From contig NZ_JAPSKV010000002.1 of the NCBI RefSeq assembly GCF_031181385.1, positions 248,001 through 312,000 on the forward strand: a DNA stretch of 64,000 nucleotides, read 5' to 3'. This document shows, piece by piece, positions 10,160 through 21,171 of the stretch. Under the pieces are notes generated by a model. It was not told the origin of the DNA and made no database searches. It worked only from the letters and a program-made list of their open reading frames with translations. The DNA comes from Fredinandcohnia onubensis (GTDB taxonomy: Bacteria > Bacillota > Bacilli > Bacillales > Bacillaceae_L). The position numbers and the translations under genes are program-made. The first letter of the stretch is position 1. Each line of letters opens with the position of its first letter.

Positions 10160-10330
10160 TTTTTGTCTAGCTCCGGCACGTAGCGCCTAGCGAGACTTCC
10201 CTCACCCTCCGTACGATAAGCTCAACATCGACTCGATTCCTCGCCGTGTTTCCTTTATCTCCTTCAGGTTTAGTCCAGTCCGTACGTCGCTAAACACTTG
10301 CCTTTGCTTTTCTAATGACTTTCAACTCTC
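10160..10330. repeat. Dispersed intergenic repeat remnant
   Basis: This GC-richer stretch begins with TCTAGCTCC and contains CTCCGTACGATAAGCTCAAC. It has no reading frame or gene-like content. From memory it resembles short dispersed intergenic repeats found in many copies in Bacillus genomes. It fills most of the 436-base gap between the SulP and UspA genes. Confidence 0.45.
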
Positions 10331-10397
10331 ATGAAAGTCGGGTCCGTCGTGAACAAATCATAGTATAGCGGATTTCAGCTATTATGTGAAATCGGCA

Positions 10398-10411
10398 TGT
10401 AAACGTACACA
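10398..10411. promoter_or_regulatory. Candidate CcpA (cre) site upstream of SulP gene
   Basis: The sequence TGTAAACGTACACA fits the catabolite-responsive consensus TGNAANCGNNNNCA without mismatch. It lies about 268 bases upstream of the SulP start. The distance is long and the site may be fortuitous. Confidence 0.35.
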
Positions 10412-10513
10412 AACTATTTTTTCTTCATTATTCTTACGTTTTCTTTTATTTTCACTATACACAATAAAAAACTTTAAAATATTATGGAAGTTTTTAGATG
10501 AAGTATTCAAAAC

Positions 10514-10557
10514 AAAAGACAGTCAGTGCTTTTTCTAAAAAAGAACTGACTGTCTTT
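10514..10557 (-). terminator. Intrinsic terminator of the uspA-like gene
   Basis: On the minus strand AAAGACAGTCAGT pairs perfectly with ACTGACTGTCTTT around an 18-base loop, followed by a short U-rich stretch. It lies 10 bases after the stop. Confidence 0.85.
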
Positions 10558-10566
10558 ACTTAATTT

Positions 10567-10986
10567 TTACTTTACAATTAGGACTGGACAATTTGCACGC
10601 TTGGCAACTTTATGACTAACACTTCCAAGTACAAACTCCTGTAGAACATTTAGTCCTCTGCTTCCAATAATGACGAGGTCAAACTGATTTTTGTTCGCAT
10701 AATTTACAATAGTAGGTCCTGGTTCTCCATGTAGAAATGTTATTTCATAAGAAACTCCTGATTTCCTCATTATTTGTTCAATTTCTTTTAATCGAAGTCT
10801 TCGTTTATCACCAATATCCGGAGCATTCCAATTTTCTAACACATCGGATTTAACTTTATTGTGATCGACGACATATACGATTTCTATTTTTTTTTGTGAA
10901 TTTCCGTTTGAAAGCATTATTGCATGTTCAGCCGCCCGTTTGGAGTGCTCAGAACCATCTGCAGCTAATAGGATTCTGTTGTACAT
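10567..10986 (-). CDS. Universal stress protein, UspA family
   Basis: The 139-residue single-domain protein starts with the family pattern RILLAADGSEHSKRA and carries the ATP-binding signature GSRG followed by GSVS (residues about 113-130), so it probably belongs to the nucleotide-binding subgroup. The start ATG has GGGAGG 7 bases upstream. It has its own terminator. The physiological role is not visible from the neighbourhood. Confidence 0.92.
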   Translation of the reverse strand: MYNRILLAADGSEHSKRAAEHAIMLSNGNSQKKIEIVYVVDHNKVKSDVLENWNAPDIGDKRRLRLKEIEQIMRKSGVSYEITFLHGEPGPTIVNYANKNQFDLVIIGSRGLNVLQEFVLGSVSHKVAKRANCPVLIVK

Positions 10987-11096
10987 AATTGACCTCCCTA
11001 TTTAATGCGCTTCTTAATAAATTCTTTACAATATACTCATTCTCCTTTACATACATTATATTTTATTATTTATGACCTAGAAATTCACATAGAAAG

Positions 11097-11453
11097 TTAT
11101 CTAGTTAGCTCCAAAATCTCATTATAAGTATTTAACGTTAGTTGCGGATCCGGATCTTCATGTTGTTTTTTTGGAACATTAAAATTCGTCAACACAAAAT
11201 GATGCTTCGGCTCGATGTCATGTCTTGCTAAAATATGCTTACAGCATGCTAGAGGACAACCATCAATCGCAATGATTTCTCTTCCTGATTTTGCTGTTTT
11301 AACAAGTGGCTTTACATCCCCGCCTACCCCGGCTATACAAGACATTTCTGCTACATCCTCTCGGTCCATCTTTATCGCAATTGTATTTGCAGTTTGTGCA
11401 GCTGACGAACAACCTGAACAAGAATAAACTAGAGGCAATTTCTTTTTTTCCAC
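11097..11453 (-). CDS. DGC-domain putative zinc-binding protein
   Basis: The 118-residue product has the conserved cysteines of the DGC family: a CSGCSSAA stretch near the N-terminus, SCIAGVGG in the middle and IDGCPLACCKH (about residues 78-90), which contains the family's name-giving DGC triplet. Metal binding is inferred from these cysteines; no reaction is known to me. The start is GTG with GGGAGGGG upstream. It stands alone, transcribed away from the fluoride riboswitch. Confidence 0.8.
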   Translation of the reverse strand: MEKKKLPLVYSCSGCSSAAQTANTIAIKMDREDVAEMSCIAGVGGDVKPLVKTAKSGREIIAIDGCPLACCKHILARHDIEPKHHFVLTNFNVPKKQHEDPDPQLTLNTYNEILELTR

Positions 11454-11742
11454 TTTCTATCCCCTCCCTTTATAATTGGAATCTATTTTAGTTTATTTAC
11501 TATTTTATTTCTGTGAGGAACATCACCATTTTCAGACTTTGTAAAAATATACACAAATAAACTACCAACTGGGTAGCTTTTTCATATTTGAAAACATACT
11601 TTAGCCTTTTTGGCATCTATTTTTACTTCCTTTATGCAAAGCGGAAATAATGGTTATTTCAGAAAAAATATGTTAAAGTTTATTAATAAGAGCTCTTTTG
11701 TTTAATGCAATTTTGAATATACTTTTAAAATATATAAAATAG

Positions 11743-11802
11743 TATAGGTGATGGAGTTCACCTTTAACTGCCACTAGGCTAATGACTCCTGTCAGTGACT
11801 TT
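11743..11802 (+). promoter_or_regulatory. Fluoride riboswitch (crcB motif)
   Basis: The conserved pattern is visible: AGGTGATGGAGTTCACCT hairpin, then TTAACTGCC, then GGCTAATGACTCCTGTC. This is the fluoride-binding pseudoknot aptamer. The 3' part is shared with the terminator stem that follows, the usual transcription-termination design. It lies 50 bases upstream of two crcB genes. The preceding stretch from 11454 holds an AT-rich divergent promoter region and no further gene. Confidence 0.93.
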
Positions 11803-11824
11803 TTCTGGCAGGAGTCTTTTTATT
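11784..11824 (+). terminator. Riboswitch expression-platform terminator
   Basis: GACTCCTG at 11784 pairs with CAGGAGTC at 11809, followed by five U residues. The 5' arm overlaps the aptamer, so fluoride binding should prevent the stem and allow crcB transcription. Confidence 0.9.
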
Positions 11825-11852
11825 TTCACCGGAAAATGGGAGGAAAAACTAA

Positions 11853-12239
11853 ATGGTTTATCTTTTTATTGGAATAGCAGGATTTTTCGGGGCTATTTTA
11901 AGGTATTTTATTGGTTTTGCCTTGTTCGACGAAAGTGCAGTGTTTCCGTTTGCTACTCTTACCGTCAATCTTATAGGGAGTTTTCTATTATCTTGGTTCA
12001 CAACTGCCTTAATGGAGAGGCTTTCAATTCCTGCTAACTTTAAAGCGGCTATCGGTACGGGGTTTATCGGTTCATTCACTACTTTTTCTACGTTAAGTGT
12101 GGAGACCGTCACGCTTGTTAAAACTGGAGAGTTATTTTTAGCATTCATCTATATACTAGCTAGTATTGTTGGGGGATTAATCATGAGTCGATTAGGATTT
12201 CGTGTAGCAAAGGAGAAACAATCGGATGAGCCTTGTTAA
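11853..12239 (+). CDS. crcB1: Fluoride channel subunit CrcB/Fluc 1
   Basis: The 128-residue product has four hydrophobic segments and the Fluc motifs GFFGAILRYF, TLTVNLIGSFLL and GFIGSFTTFSTLS, which carry the pore Asn and the Phe-box residues. Fluc channels are dual-topology dimers that expel fluoride. A GGGAGG site lies about 10 bases upstream. The gene follows a fluoride riboswitch and overlaps the next crcB gene by 14 bases, typical of paired Fluc genes whose products may form heterodimers. Confidence 0.95.
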   Translation: MVYLFIGIAGFFGAILRYFIGFALFDESAVFPFATLTVNLIGSFLLSWFTTALMERLSIPANFKAAIGTGFIGSFTTFSTLSVETVTLVKTGELFLAFIYILASIVGGLIMSRLGFRVAKEKQSDEPC

Positions 12240-12594
12240 TATCATGTTGGTTGGGGTTGGTGGATTTTTTGGAGCAATTACTCGTTTTGCAGTCAGCCAA
12301 TTCATCAATAATAAATTTTCATTTCGTATACCCATTGCTACACTTTTAATAAATTTATCAGGGTCTTTTCTTCTGGGATTCATTATCGGAATGGGAATCG
12401 AAGGATATGCTTTATTATTGCTTGGTACTGGATTTATGGGGGCATTTACAACATTTTCGACATTTAAGCTGGAAGGAATCCAGCTCCATATTGGCAAACG
12501 AAAAAAAGACTTTTTCATTTACAACCTATTAAGTTACGGTGGGGGCATTTTGTTAGCCTTTATAGGGATTGAAGTGGGGTATTTCTTTGCATGA
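12226..12594 (+). CDS. crcB2: Fluoride channel subunit CrcB/Fluc 2
   Basis: The 122-residue paralogue of the preceding gene has the same motifs (GGFFGAITRFA, LLINLSGSFLLG, GFMGAFTTFSTFK) and four membrane segments. Its ATG lies inside the end of crcB1, with GGAG about 9 bases upstream, so translation is probably coupled. It is controlled by the same riboswitch. Opposite membrane orientation of the two subunits is known for some pairs and is inferred here. Confidence 0.95.
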   Translation: MSLVNIMLVGVGGFFGAITRFAVSQFINNKFSFRIPIATLLINLSGSFLLGFIIGMGIEGYALLLLGTGFMGAFTTFSTFKLEGIQLHIGKRKKDFFIYNLLSYGGGILLAFIGIEVGYFFA

Positions 12595-12606
12595 GTCTAT
12601 ATGGAA

Positions 12607-12639
12607 AAAGATTACTTTTCAACACCGTATGTAATCTTT
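12607..12639 (+). terminator. Weak hairpin after crcB2
   Basis: AAAGATTAC pairs with GTAATCTTT around a 15-base loop just after the stop. There is little U-tract, so efficiency is uncertain. Confidence 0.45.
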
Positions 12640-12676
12640 AAAGCCATTATATTTCATGAAGTAACTAATACCACAA

Positions 12677-12714
12677 GGACGGACCTCCTGTTCAATAACC
12701 AAGAGGTCCATCCC
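12677..12714 (-). terminator. Terminator-like hairpin after spoVR
   Basis: On the minus strand GGATGGACCTC pairs with GAGGTCCGTCC around a 15-base loop, directly after the spoVR stop. A short TT stretch follows. It may also stop transcription from crcB2. Confidence 0.55.
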
Positions 12715-12721
12715 CTACTCA

Positions 12722-14131
12722 CTAAATATACTTCCTATGCACGGTTTTCCCATCAAACGTAAATACAACCGATTTATTTTCTAGTACGGTTTCCATGTGG
12801 ACTGGTCTGCCCCATAATTGATAAATGTAGGGAAGTACCTTTTCAAGATATTTTAAATCAAGCTCTATGTCTTCGTACCAATGTTTTAGGAAAAGTTCCC
12901 CGCTTTTTAGATAGTCACCATCGTTTACAGTGATATACGGGAACCCACCGTTGACACGCATGTTTACGAGCTGGTCACGAACCTGCGTCCATTGTTTATC
13001 AATGATTTTATAATCTCGACCTTGCTTTTGGAAGAGATACATGTCTTCACGTAGGACTAAATCCTTCGTTAAGTAATTTCGAATAAACGATATATCTGAT
13101 TCAACCTCACGAACCTCAAAGATTTTTTCACGCCCAGATCCTGGCTGAACACCACGTTCCTTCATTTCCTTTGTTGGGTTATTGTATCGTTCCTCTATGT
13201 CCTCAAAGATTTTTAAACCTAAGTAATATGGATTAATGCTTGTTTTTGATGGTTGCACAACACCTGCATTGAGCTTCGCAAACTCAATTGCTTCATCAGA
13301 AGTAAGATCCATTTCTCTGAGAATTCGCTGGTGCCAATAGGAAGCCCAGCCTTCGTTCATGATTTTCGTTTCAAGCTGTGGCCAGAAATACAGCATTTCC
13401 TCACGCATCATTGTTAAAATATCACGCTGCCAATCTTCTAGCTCCCGACTGTATTGTTCAATAAATAAAAGGATATCTTTTTCAGGCTGTGGAGGAAATT
13501 TCTTTTTCTTACGTGCTACTGGTTTATCATTTGCTGCCGTTTTATCTAAGCCCCATAAATCATCATAAGGTGACGGCTTTCGCTTTATTTCTTCTTCTTC
13601 ATCCTCAAGACTCCAAGTAAGCTTTGGCCTCATAAGGGAAGGGTCAATATGCTCCTGGATAGCTAATACTGCATCTAAAAATGTTTCCACCTCAAGTTTT
13701 CCGTATACATGCTCATAATGTTTCACCCGTTCTGCTGTAGCCGCCATACTTTCAACCATATCTCGTTTTGTATTACTGAAACGGAAATTATTTTTGAAAA
13801 AATCACAATGTGCTAGTACGTGAGCAACAATCAATTTGTTTTGAATAAGGGAATTGGAATCAAGTAAAAACGCATAACATGGATCAGAATTGATGACGAG
13901 TTCGTAAATCTTACTTAATCCTAAATCATATTGCAGCTTCATTCGATAAAATTGTTTTCCAAAGCTCCAATGCGAAAATCGAGTAGGCATCCCATAAGCG
14001 CCAAATGTATAAATAATATCAGCAGGACAAATTTCGTATCTCATTGGATAAAAATCCAGTCCAAAGCCTTCTGCAATTTCCGTGATTTCATCAATTGCAT
14101 ACTCGAGCGCCTGGCGGTCAGAATCTCTCAC
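12722..14131 (-). CDS. spoVR: SpoVR family protein
   Basis: The product has about 469 residues and is recognisable as SpoVR by its N-terminal [20 protein letters not shown] and the later HWSFGKQF and NEGWASYWH stretches. In B. subtilis SpoVR is needed for proper spore cortex formation; the biochemical role is not established. I chose GTG at 14131 because GGGGGAG lies 8 bases upstream; the longer in-frame GTG at 14161 has no site. An acidic, lysine-rich low-complexity stretch lies near residues 175-225. It appears to be monocistronic. Confidence 0.93.
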   Translation of the reverse strand: MRDSDRQALEYAIDEITEIAEGFGLDFYPMRYEICPADIIYTFGAYGMPTRFSHWSFGKQFYRMKLQYDLGLSKIYELVINSDPCYAFLLDSNSLIQNKLIVAHVLAHCDFFKNNFRFSNTKRDMVESMAATAERVKHYEHVYGKLEVETFLDAVLAIQEHIDPSLMRPKLTWSLEDEEEEIKRKPSPYDDLWGLDKTAANDKPVARKKKKFPPQPEKDILLFIEQYSRELEDWQRDILTMMREEMLYFWPQLETKIMNEGWASYWHQRILREMDLTSDEAIEFAKLNAGVVQPSKTSINPYYLGLKIFEDIEERYNNPTKEMKERGVQPGSGREKIFEVREVESDISFIRNYLTKDLVLREDMYLFQKQGRDYKIIDKQWTQVRDQLVNMRVNGGFPYITVNDGDYLKSGELFLKHWYEDIELDLKYLEKVLPYIYQLWGRPVHMETVLENKSVVFTFDGKTVHRKYI

Positions 14132-14228
14132 AGTTGATCTCCCCCTTTTCGTCCTTATCACAATTTATGAGTCATTAGTCAAAATGATGAAAGGGGATTT
14201 CGTTGTTACACGTTTTTAACGCAAAAGA

Positions 14229-14256
14229 GGCCACATTCTTTTAGTGGATTGTGGCC
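14229..14256 (-). terminator. Terminator of the DUF3889 gene
   Basis: On the minus strand GGCCACA pairs with TGTGGCC around a 14-base loop, followed by TCTTTTGC. It lies 14 bases past the stop at 14270. Confidence 0.65.
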
Positions 14257-14269
14257 AAATAGTTGTCCC

Positions 14270-14626
14270 TTATTTTACTTCTTCGATGCTTAATGATAAA
14301 AGGGACTCTGTTTGTGGATTAAACAGGATCATTACTTTTGCTGTAAATGTGCGATCTTTAGCTTGTACTCTCAACTCAAATGTGTCCTTTGATTGTGTAT
14401 CGGTAAGATCTTCTCGTCCCTTATACTGATAATCACTAATTTTGCTGTCGGGATAATTCAATTTTGCCACATCAATTGCAATCTTACCCCATTTTTCATA
14501 ATCCGTTGGAAGCGGTTGTTCCTGCTGTGGTGGTTTTTGTGGTGGCTTCTGTTGTGCGCTTATGTTACCTCCTCCTACTATTAGAAACATACTACAAAAA
14601 ATTGAAATAAATATCCGTTTTTTCAC
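14270..14626 (-). CDS. Secreted DUF3889 protein (YhdC/YqzG-like)
   Basis: The 118-residue product has a signal peptide (MKK, hydrophobic core to about residue 20, cleavage likely near SAQQ), a short Pro/Gln-rich linker, and an 80-residue domain with WGKIAIDVAKLNYP and LSIEEVK typical of the DUF3889 family. The function is unknown. GTG is the likely start, with AGGAGG 8 bases upstream. It lies divergently from a yhdB homologue, as I recall for yhdB-yhdC of B. subtilis. Confidence 0.75.
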   Translation of the reverse strand: MKKRIFISIFCSMFLIVGGGNISAQQKPPQKPPQQEQPLPTDYEKWGKIAIDVAKLNYPDSKISDYQYKGREDLTDTQSKDTFELRVQAKDRTFTAKVMILFNPQTESLLSLSIEEVK

Positions 14627-14826
14627 GTTCCATACCTCCTATGTAAAAATCAATTGTATTTTGCGCTATTCCTCAAGATATTAGTCACTTTATTTTTTCC
14701 ATTTAAACAAAGACTTTAGGCTTTATGTATTCATATTTGTTTTGGATTCTTGTCCAAGATTTACAGCGAGAAAAAAATTGTTTTCTCCACACACTATAAT
14801 CAACTCCTTAGAAGGAGGGAAAAGCA

Positions 14827-15066
14827 GTGAATACTGTTGACTATGACAAAGCGCTTTATTACACGCATCGTTCACAGTGGGATAACCTACTTATATTGAT
14901 GGTTCGAACAAAGGATGATTTCCTTTCAAAAAAGATTGAACACTTCTTACATGCCTATAATTTTGAAAAAGATTATTCTGTTATCGAAAGACAGTTATAT
15001 TCTTTACTTCGGTATATAGACCATGCATCCACAGAAAGCATGGAAGAATTAGCTGCACATATGTAA
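14827..15066 (+). CDS. yhdB: YhdB family protein
   Basis: The 79-residue protein has no membrane segment or known catalytic motif. The stretch DKALYYTHRSQWDNLLILM followed by RTKDDFLSKKIEHFLHAY is what I recall of YhdB, a small conserved Bacillus protein of unknown function. The start is GTG or ATG within AAAGCAGTGAATAC; GAAGGAGGG upstream favours the GTG at 14827. A hairpin lies right at the stop codon. Confidence 0.75.
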   Translation: MNTVDYDKALYYTHRSQWDNLLILMVRTKDDFLSKKIEHFLHAYNFEKDYSVIERQLYSLLRYIDHASTESMEELAAHM

Positions 15067-15087
15067 GTGGGGTGAAAATCCCCACTT
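15065..15087 (+). terminator. Hairpin at yhdB stop
   Basis: AAGTGGGG pairs with CCCCACTT around a 7-base loop, starting at the stop codon. A U-rich tail is short, but a second terminator follows 15 bases later. Confidence 0.6.
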
Positions 15088-15100
15088 CACTTTTATCGAA

Positions 15101-15130
15101 AAAAAACAAGACCCGAGGGCCTTGTTTTTA
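15101..15130. terminator. Bidirectional terminator between yhdB and pgcA
   Basis: AAAACAAG and CTTGTTTT flank a GC-rich stem with A-run on one side and T-run on the other, so it can act for both converging genes. The pgcA stop overlaps its edge. Confidence 0.8.
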
Positions 15131-16858
15131 TTTTAATGTGCTATGAACTTGTTCCATTACATCTTTAGAAATGTCATTTAAAGCTTGTTGACTATTTTCA
15201 AGTGAACTTCCTTTAACTCCAAAATAGAATTTTACTTTCGGCTCTGTACCCGATGGACGTAGGCAGAACCACGTACCGTCCTCTAAGAAGTATTTTAATA
15301 CATTTGATTTTGGAAGAGTGATTTCTTCTTTTTTACTTTCTTCAACGTTTGTTCGAACACTTTCCTTATAGTCCTCAATAAGGGTTACCTTTCGACCAGC
15401 AACAATTGTAGGCGGCTCACTACGGAAGCTTGCAAGAAGATTGTTAATTTGCTCTGCGCCTTCTTTTCCTTTTAGAGTTAAGGATTCAAGGCCTTCACGA
15501 TAATAACCATACTTCTCAAAAATCTCCATTAGGCCCTCATACATTGTCATGCCTTTGTTTTTGTAAAAAGCACACACTTCTACTGCTAATAATGCAGCTT
15601 GAACCGCATCTTTATCACGAGCAAAGTCTCCGATTAAGTAACCATAGCTTTCTTCGTAACCAAATTGGAATTTGTATTCCCCTGTTTGTTCAAATTCCTT
15701 GATTTTTTCGCCGATAAATTTAAAGCCAGTAAGTGTATCAATTGTATCAAGTCCAAATGATTTCGCGATTTCTCGTCCAATTTCAGATGTAACGATTGTC
15801 TTAAGCACGATACCATTTTCAGGAAGAATTCCTTGTTTCTTCTTTTCTGATAAAATGTAGTGCAGCAAAATGGCACCTGTTTGGTTCCCTGTTAATACAA
15901 CATACTCACCATTGTCATCCTTAACAGCTACCCCTAAACGGTCTGCATCCGGATCTGTACCGATTAAAATATCAGCGTCAATCTTTTTGCCTTCTTTAAT
16001 CGCCAATTCGAAAGCTGCATGTTCTTCTGGGTTTGGTGATTTTACAGTTGAGAAATTAGGATCAGGAAGCTCTTGTTCCTTTACCACCGTAACATTCTCG
16101 TATCCAAATGCTTTTAAGCCATTTCGAACGGGCTTATTAGCCGTACCGTGGAGTGGAGTAAACACAACCTTAACACCAACTTGAGGAAGGGTTGGATTAA
16201 TCGAGATTGTTTTTAGCTTTTCTGTATAGGCATTATCAATTTCTGTACCAATCATTTTAATGAGTCCGGAAGCTTTTAATTCTTCTTCACTGCCAACTTC
16301 TAACTCAAGCTCATTATGGATCGCATTTACCTTTTCAATCACTGTATCTGCAGCTTCAGGTGGAAGTTGTCCACCATCAGAGCCATATACCTTATACCCA
16401 TTATATTCTGGCGGATTGTGGCTAGCTGTCACCACGATTCCTGAAAAAGCACCTAAATGACGAACCGCATATGACAGTTCTGGTGTAGGTCGAAGTTCAT
16501 CAAATACATAGGTTTGAATTCCATGTGTAGCAAGTGTTTTCGCAGCTTCCATTGCAAACTCCGGTGATTTGTGACGAGAGTCATACGCAATAGCAACCCC
16601 ACGGCGCTTCGCCTCTTCACCAAAGGACTCTATAAATGCTGCAAGCCCAGCTGAAGCTTTTCTTACGGTATATAAATTCATACGGTTTGTCCCTGGTCCG
16701 ATTTCTCCACGCATTCCGCCAGTTCCAAACTCTAGATTTTTATAAAAGCAATCTTCAAGTTCTTTTTGATTGTCTTTCTTTTTAAGCAACGCATTCTTGA
16801 TTTCTTCATCTAACCCTGGCGTTTTGAGCCATTGGTTATACTTTTCCATCCAACTCAT
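15128..16858 (-). CDS. pgcA: Phosphoglucomutase / phosphomannomutase (PgcA)
   Basis: The product has about 576 residues. It carries the catalytic serine motif [16 protein letters not shown], the metal-binding loop [10 protein letters not shown], the sugar-binding [11 protein letters not shown] and the phosphate-binding [12 protein letters not shown]. It converts glucose-6-phosphate to glucose-1-phosphate for envelope polymers. I chose ATG at 16858 ([10 protein letters not shown]) because GGGGG lies 8 bases upstream; the in-frame TTG at 16873 lies upstream of that site. In B. subtilis pgcA (yhxB) also follows glpD. Confidence 0.95.
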   Translation of the reverse strand: MSWMEKYNQWLKTPGLDEEIKNALLKKKDNQKELEDCFYKNLEFGTGGMRGEIGPGTNRMNLYTVRKASAGLAAFIESFGEEAKRRGVAIAYDSRHKSPEFAMEAAKTLATHGIQTYVFDELRPTPELSYAVRHLGAFSGIVVTASHNPPEYNGYKVYGSDGGQLPPEAADTVIEKVNAIHNELELEVGSEEELKASGLIKMIGTEIDNAYTEKLKTISINPTLPQVGVKVVFTPLHGTANKPVRNGLKAFGYENVTVVKEQELPDPNFSTVKSPNPEEHAAFELAIKEGKKIDADILIGTDPDADRLGVAVKDDNGEYVVLTGNQTGAILLHYILSEKKKQGILPENGIVLKTIVTSEIGREIAKSFGLDTIDTLTGFKFIGEKIKEFEQTGEYKFQFGYEESYGYLIGDFARDKDAVQAALLAVEVCAFYKNKGMTMYEGLMEIFEKYGYYREGLESLTLKGKEGAEQINNLLASFRSEPPTIVAGRKVTLIEDYKESVRTNVEESKKEEITLPKSNVLKYFLEDGTWFCLRPSGTEPKVKFYFGVKGSSLENSQQALNDISKDVMEQVHSTLK

Positions 16859-17130
16859 GTTCGATGCCCCCAATTACAGTTGTATTGTTAATATCTTTGT
16901 TTTATCTTCTACTTATTCTATATAAAATCCTGTCTTTTTCCAATTAATTTAACAAAGTTTGTCTTGATTCTTATGAAAATGAGTAAAAAGGCTAGGTTGA
17001 TCAAAATGAAGTTTATGATTTTTAGTAGGATTCTTGTTATGGTCCCTATCGTACTTGTGCAATGGTGACCACTAAGTTTGATCTCTTTTAACTTAACTTT
17101 ACAGGTGGTACATGTTTAAGGTGGTTGCTA

Positions 17131-17608
17131 GTTCACTGTTTCCTAATTTTATCCAGTTGTGTACCTCTTTAACTGATTTACTGGTTCGCTGTTTCCTAAT
17201 TTTATCCAGATCCATACCTCTTTAACTGATTTACTGGTTCGCTGTTTCCTAATTTTATCCAGGTCAATACCTCTTTAATTGGTTTACTGGTTCGCTGTTC
17301 CCTAATTTTATCCAGATGCGTGCCTGTTTAATTGGTTTACTGGTTTAGCTGTTCCCTAATTTTATCCAGATGTGTACCTGTTTAATTGGTTTACTGGTTC
17401 GCTGTTTCCTAATTTTATCCAGATCCATACCTCTTTAATTGGTTTACTGGTTCGCTGTTTCCTAATTTTATCCAGATCCATACCTCTTTAATTGGTTTAC
17501 TGGTTCGCTGATCCCTAATTTTATCCAGATGTGTACCTGTTTAAGGCAGTTGCTGTTTCGTTGTTTCCTAATATCCTCCAGTTACGCACCTGTTTAACTG
17601 GTTGCCTA
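17131..17608. repeat. Tandem array of nine 53-bp units
   Basis: Units begin GTTCGCTGTTTCCTAATTTT and start at 17131, 17184, 17237, 17290, 17343, 17397, 17450, 17503 and 17556. All are 53 bases except the fifth (54). The ends are degenerate, with partial copies on both sides. Two sub-types alternate in the middle (ATCCATACCTC versus ATGTGTACCTG). Every frame is short and 53 is not a multiple of three, so it is not coding. It occupies most of the 868-base gap between pgcA and glpD; 16859-17130 shows only AT-rich sequence. Confidence 0.97.
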
Positions 17609-17686
17609 GATCGCTGTCTCTCTTGTATTATCCGGCGCCGTTTCATTAATTACCACATGGTGGGACCTTATAATTCCCTGAAAGTC

Positions 17687-17715
17687 AAAAAAACAGACGG
17701 ACCCCTCCGTCTGTC
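17687..17715 (-). terminator. Intrinsic terminator of glpD
   Basis: On the minus strand CAGACGG pairs with CCGTCTG around AGGGGT, followed by seven U residues. It sits 12 bases after the glpD stop. Confidence 0.9.
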
Positions 17716-17726
17716 TACACAAATAA

Positions 17727-19388
17727 TTATCTCTCTTCAGTTGGCTCGGTTGCGTCTTTAATGTAAGCTTCAACTTCGGCTTCATAGCCTTGTTTTTCTT
17801 CGGCAGTCCAGTAAAATTTTTCTGCCATATAGGAGATAATCTGTTGTTTCCATTGATTGACCCAATCAATATCAAAGAACATCGCACCTGTACGGCGAAT
17901 GAGGAAATCGATTGGTTTTGTAACCATTTCATATTGAATTCCATATTCCAATGATGCAAGTACTGGCAGAGTCGCTTCATTTGCTTTATCACTTAAATCG
18001 ACCATAATACCCTGAATAATATTGATGTTTGATCCATACAATCGCGTTAATTTTTGAGCATCCTTTTGAGAAAGGTGGAATTCATTCATGAGTTCCTCAA
18101 CTTTTTTAGCCACAAACGATGGATAGTTTTTCGAACCGCCAACTTCTCCACCAGATATAGCCATACTTTTTGTTTGACAAGGTTTAAGTGTAGTTGCCCC
18201 TTCTTCTTGCAAAAGCTTTCCAACTTTGTCTACCACGGTTTCGGCCATTTTACGATAACCTGTTAATTTTCCGCCAGCAATTGTGATAAGACCAGAATCA
18301 GAAACCCAGATTTCATCTTTACGCGATATTTCGGAAGGATCCTTTCCTACTTCATAAATCAATGGTCGTACACCTGCCCAGCTCGATTCAATATCAGAAT
18401 CCTTCACATTTACACTTGGGAACATGTAGTTGATTGTATTAATTAAATATCCACGGTCCTCTGTTTTTACTGTTGGATGTGCGGTATCTTTGTCATAAAA
18501 TGTATCCGTTGTTCCGATATACGTTTTACCATCACGAGGGATTGCAAATACCATTCGGCCGTCTGGTGTATCATAGTAAACCGCTTGTTTTAACGGGAAC
18601 TTGGATTGATCAATTACAATATGAACACCTTTTGTCAGGCGTAATACTTTACCTTTTTTCGAATTGTCGGCTTCTCTCATTTTATCAACCCATGGCCCGG
18701 TTGCATTGACAATTTTCTTCGCGTGAATTTTGTATTCTTTTCCTGTAAGTTGGTCAACTACCTTTACTCCTTTTACCTTTTCATCCTCATAGATAAATGA
18801 TTCCACCTTGGCATAGTTGACCGCTTTTGCACCTTTTTCGATAGCCTTTTTCATCACTTCAATTGTTAAGCGTGCATCGTCTGTTCGATACTCAACATAA
18901 TAGCCTCCACCTTTAAGACCGTCCTTTTTGATAAGAGGCTCTTTTGCAAGTGTTTCTTCAGCACTTAACATGGATCTTCTCTCTGACTTTTTCACTCCTG
19001 CTAAAAAGTCGTAAACCCGTAGGCCAAAGGATGTTGAAAATTTCCCAAAGGTACCACCTTGATGTAGGGGTAATAGCATCCATTCTGGAGTTGTCACATG
19101 TGGGCCATTTTCATAAACAATGGCCCTTTCTTTACCCACCTCGGCCACTAAGCCGACTTCAAATTGTTTTAAATAGCGAAGGCCGCCATGGACGAGTTTT
19201 GTAGAACGGCTGGATGTTCCGGCAGCAAAATCCTGCATTTCAACAAGAGCTGTTTTTAGTCCACGGGCAGCAGCGTCAAGTGCAATACCAGCACCCGTTA
19301 TTCCACCACCAATTATAAATAAATCGTGAATCTCCTTCTCCATATCCGCTAATATTGAACTTCTATCTATACTTGAAAACTGTATCAC
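17727..19388 (-). CDS. glpD: Aerobic glycerol-3-phosphate dehydrogenase
   Basis: The product has about 553 residues, with an N-terminal FAD-binding [17 protein letters not shown], the FAD/substrate motif [18 protein letters not shown] and the C-terminal domain typical of GlpD. It oxidises glycerol-3-phosphate to dihydroxyacetone phosphate at the membrane, passing electrons to quinone. I chose the GTG at 19388 ([11 protein letters not shown]) because AAGGAG lies 8 bases upstream; a GTG three codons earlier overlaps that site. It follows glpK, separated by a terminator hairpin in its leader, consistent with GlpP-type antitermination. Confidence 0.97.
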   Translation of the reverse strand: MIQFSSIDRSSILADMEKEIHDLFIIGGGITGAGIALDAAARGLKTALVEMQDFAAGTSSRSTKLVHGGLRYLKQFEVGLVAEVGKERAIVYENGPHVTTPEWMLLPLHQGGTFGKFSTSFGLRVYDFLAGVKKSERRSMLSAEETLAKEPLIKKDGLKGGGYYVEYRTDDARLTIEVMKKAIEKGAKAVNYAKVESFIYEDEKVKGVKVVDQLTGKEYKIHAKKIVNATGPWVDKMREADNSKKGKVLRLTKGVHIVIDQSKFPLKQAVYYDTPDGRMVFAIPRDGKTYIGTTDTFYDKDTAHPTVKTEDRGYLINTINYMFPSVNVKDSDIESSWAGVRPLIYEVGKDPSEISRKDEIWVSDSGLITIAGGKLTGYRKMAETVVDKVGKLLQEEGATTLKPCQTKSMAISGGEVGGSKNYPSFVAKKVEELMNEFHLSQKDAQKLTRLYGSNINIIQGIMVDLSDKANEATLPVLASLEYGIQYEMVTKPIDFLIRRTGAMFFDIDWVNQWKQQIISYMAEKFYWTAEEKQGYEAEVEAYIKDATEPTEER

Positions 19389-19411
19389 GATCCCCACTCC
19401 TTAAAGAGGTA

Positions 19412-19467
19412 GAAAAAGAGACCACAAAAGACATTGTACACATAGTGACAATGCTCCTGCGGTCTCT
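19412..19467 (-). terminator. Leader terminator upstream of glpD (GlpP-type antitermination)
   Basis: On the minus strand GAGACCGCAG pairs with TTGTGGTCTC through a long stem including ACATTGT-like arms (ACATTGT/ACAATGT region), followed by five U residues, and lies only 24 bases before the glpD start. In B. subtilis the glpD leader holds such a terminator, overcome by GlpP with glycerol-3-phosphate. The same control is inferred here; it also ends glpK transcripts. Confidence 0.8.
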
Positions 19468-19516
19468 CCCTAATCTCCTACCGAATAATTAACTTATCTT
19501 CATGATAGCATACTTA

Positions 19517-21037
<1,521 letters not shown>

Positions 21038-21047
21038 TTACTTAAAA

Positions 21048-21061
21048 TTAACACGCTTACA
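21048..21061 (-). promoter_or_regulatory. Near-consensus cre site upstream of glpK
   Basis: On the minus strand TGTAAGCGTGTTAA matches TGNAANCGNNNNCA at all but one position. It lies about 40 bases before the glpK start, in the glpK/HPr intergenic region, where CcpA repression would be expected for a glycerol gene. Confidence 0.5.
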
Positions 21062-21171
21062 TGTTTTTTTCTACCTGAGAAGAGGTGCTTTTTTTAGGTC
21101 TAAAATTATTTTCTCGGAATAAATGTAGTAATGGTCATTTTAAAATTAACTCTTGTAAGGAGTGGAATGCT

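Noticed and set aside
11858-12518. Minus-strand frames opposite the crcB pair
   Set aside because: They mirror the two crcB genes, which are supported by riboswitch, ribosome sites and motifs.
14862-14880. Palindromic AAAGCGCTTT as a cre site
   Set aside because: It lies inside the yhdB coding region and lacks the TG/CA ends at the right spacing.
17131-17608. Possible CRISPR array because of regular repeats
   Set aside because: Units are contiguous 53-bp near-identical copies with no unique spacers, and no cas gene is nearby.
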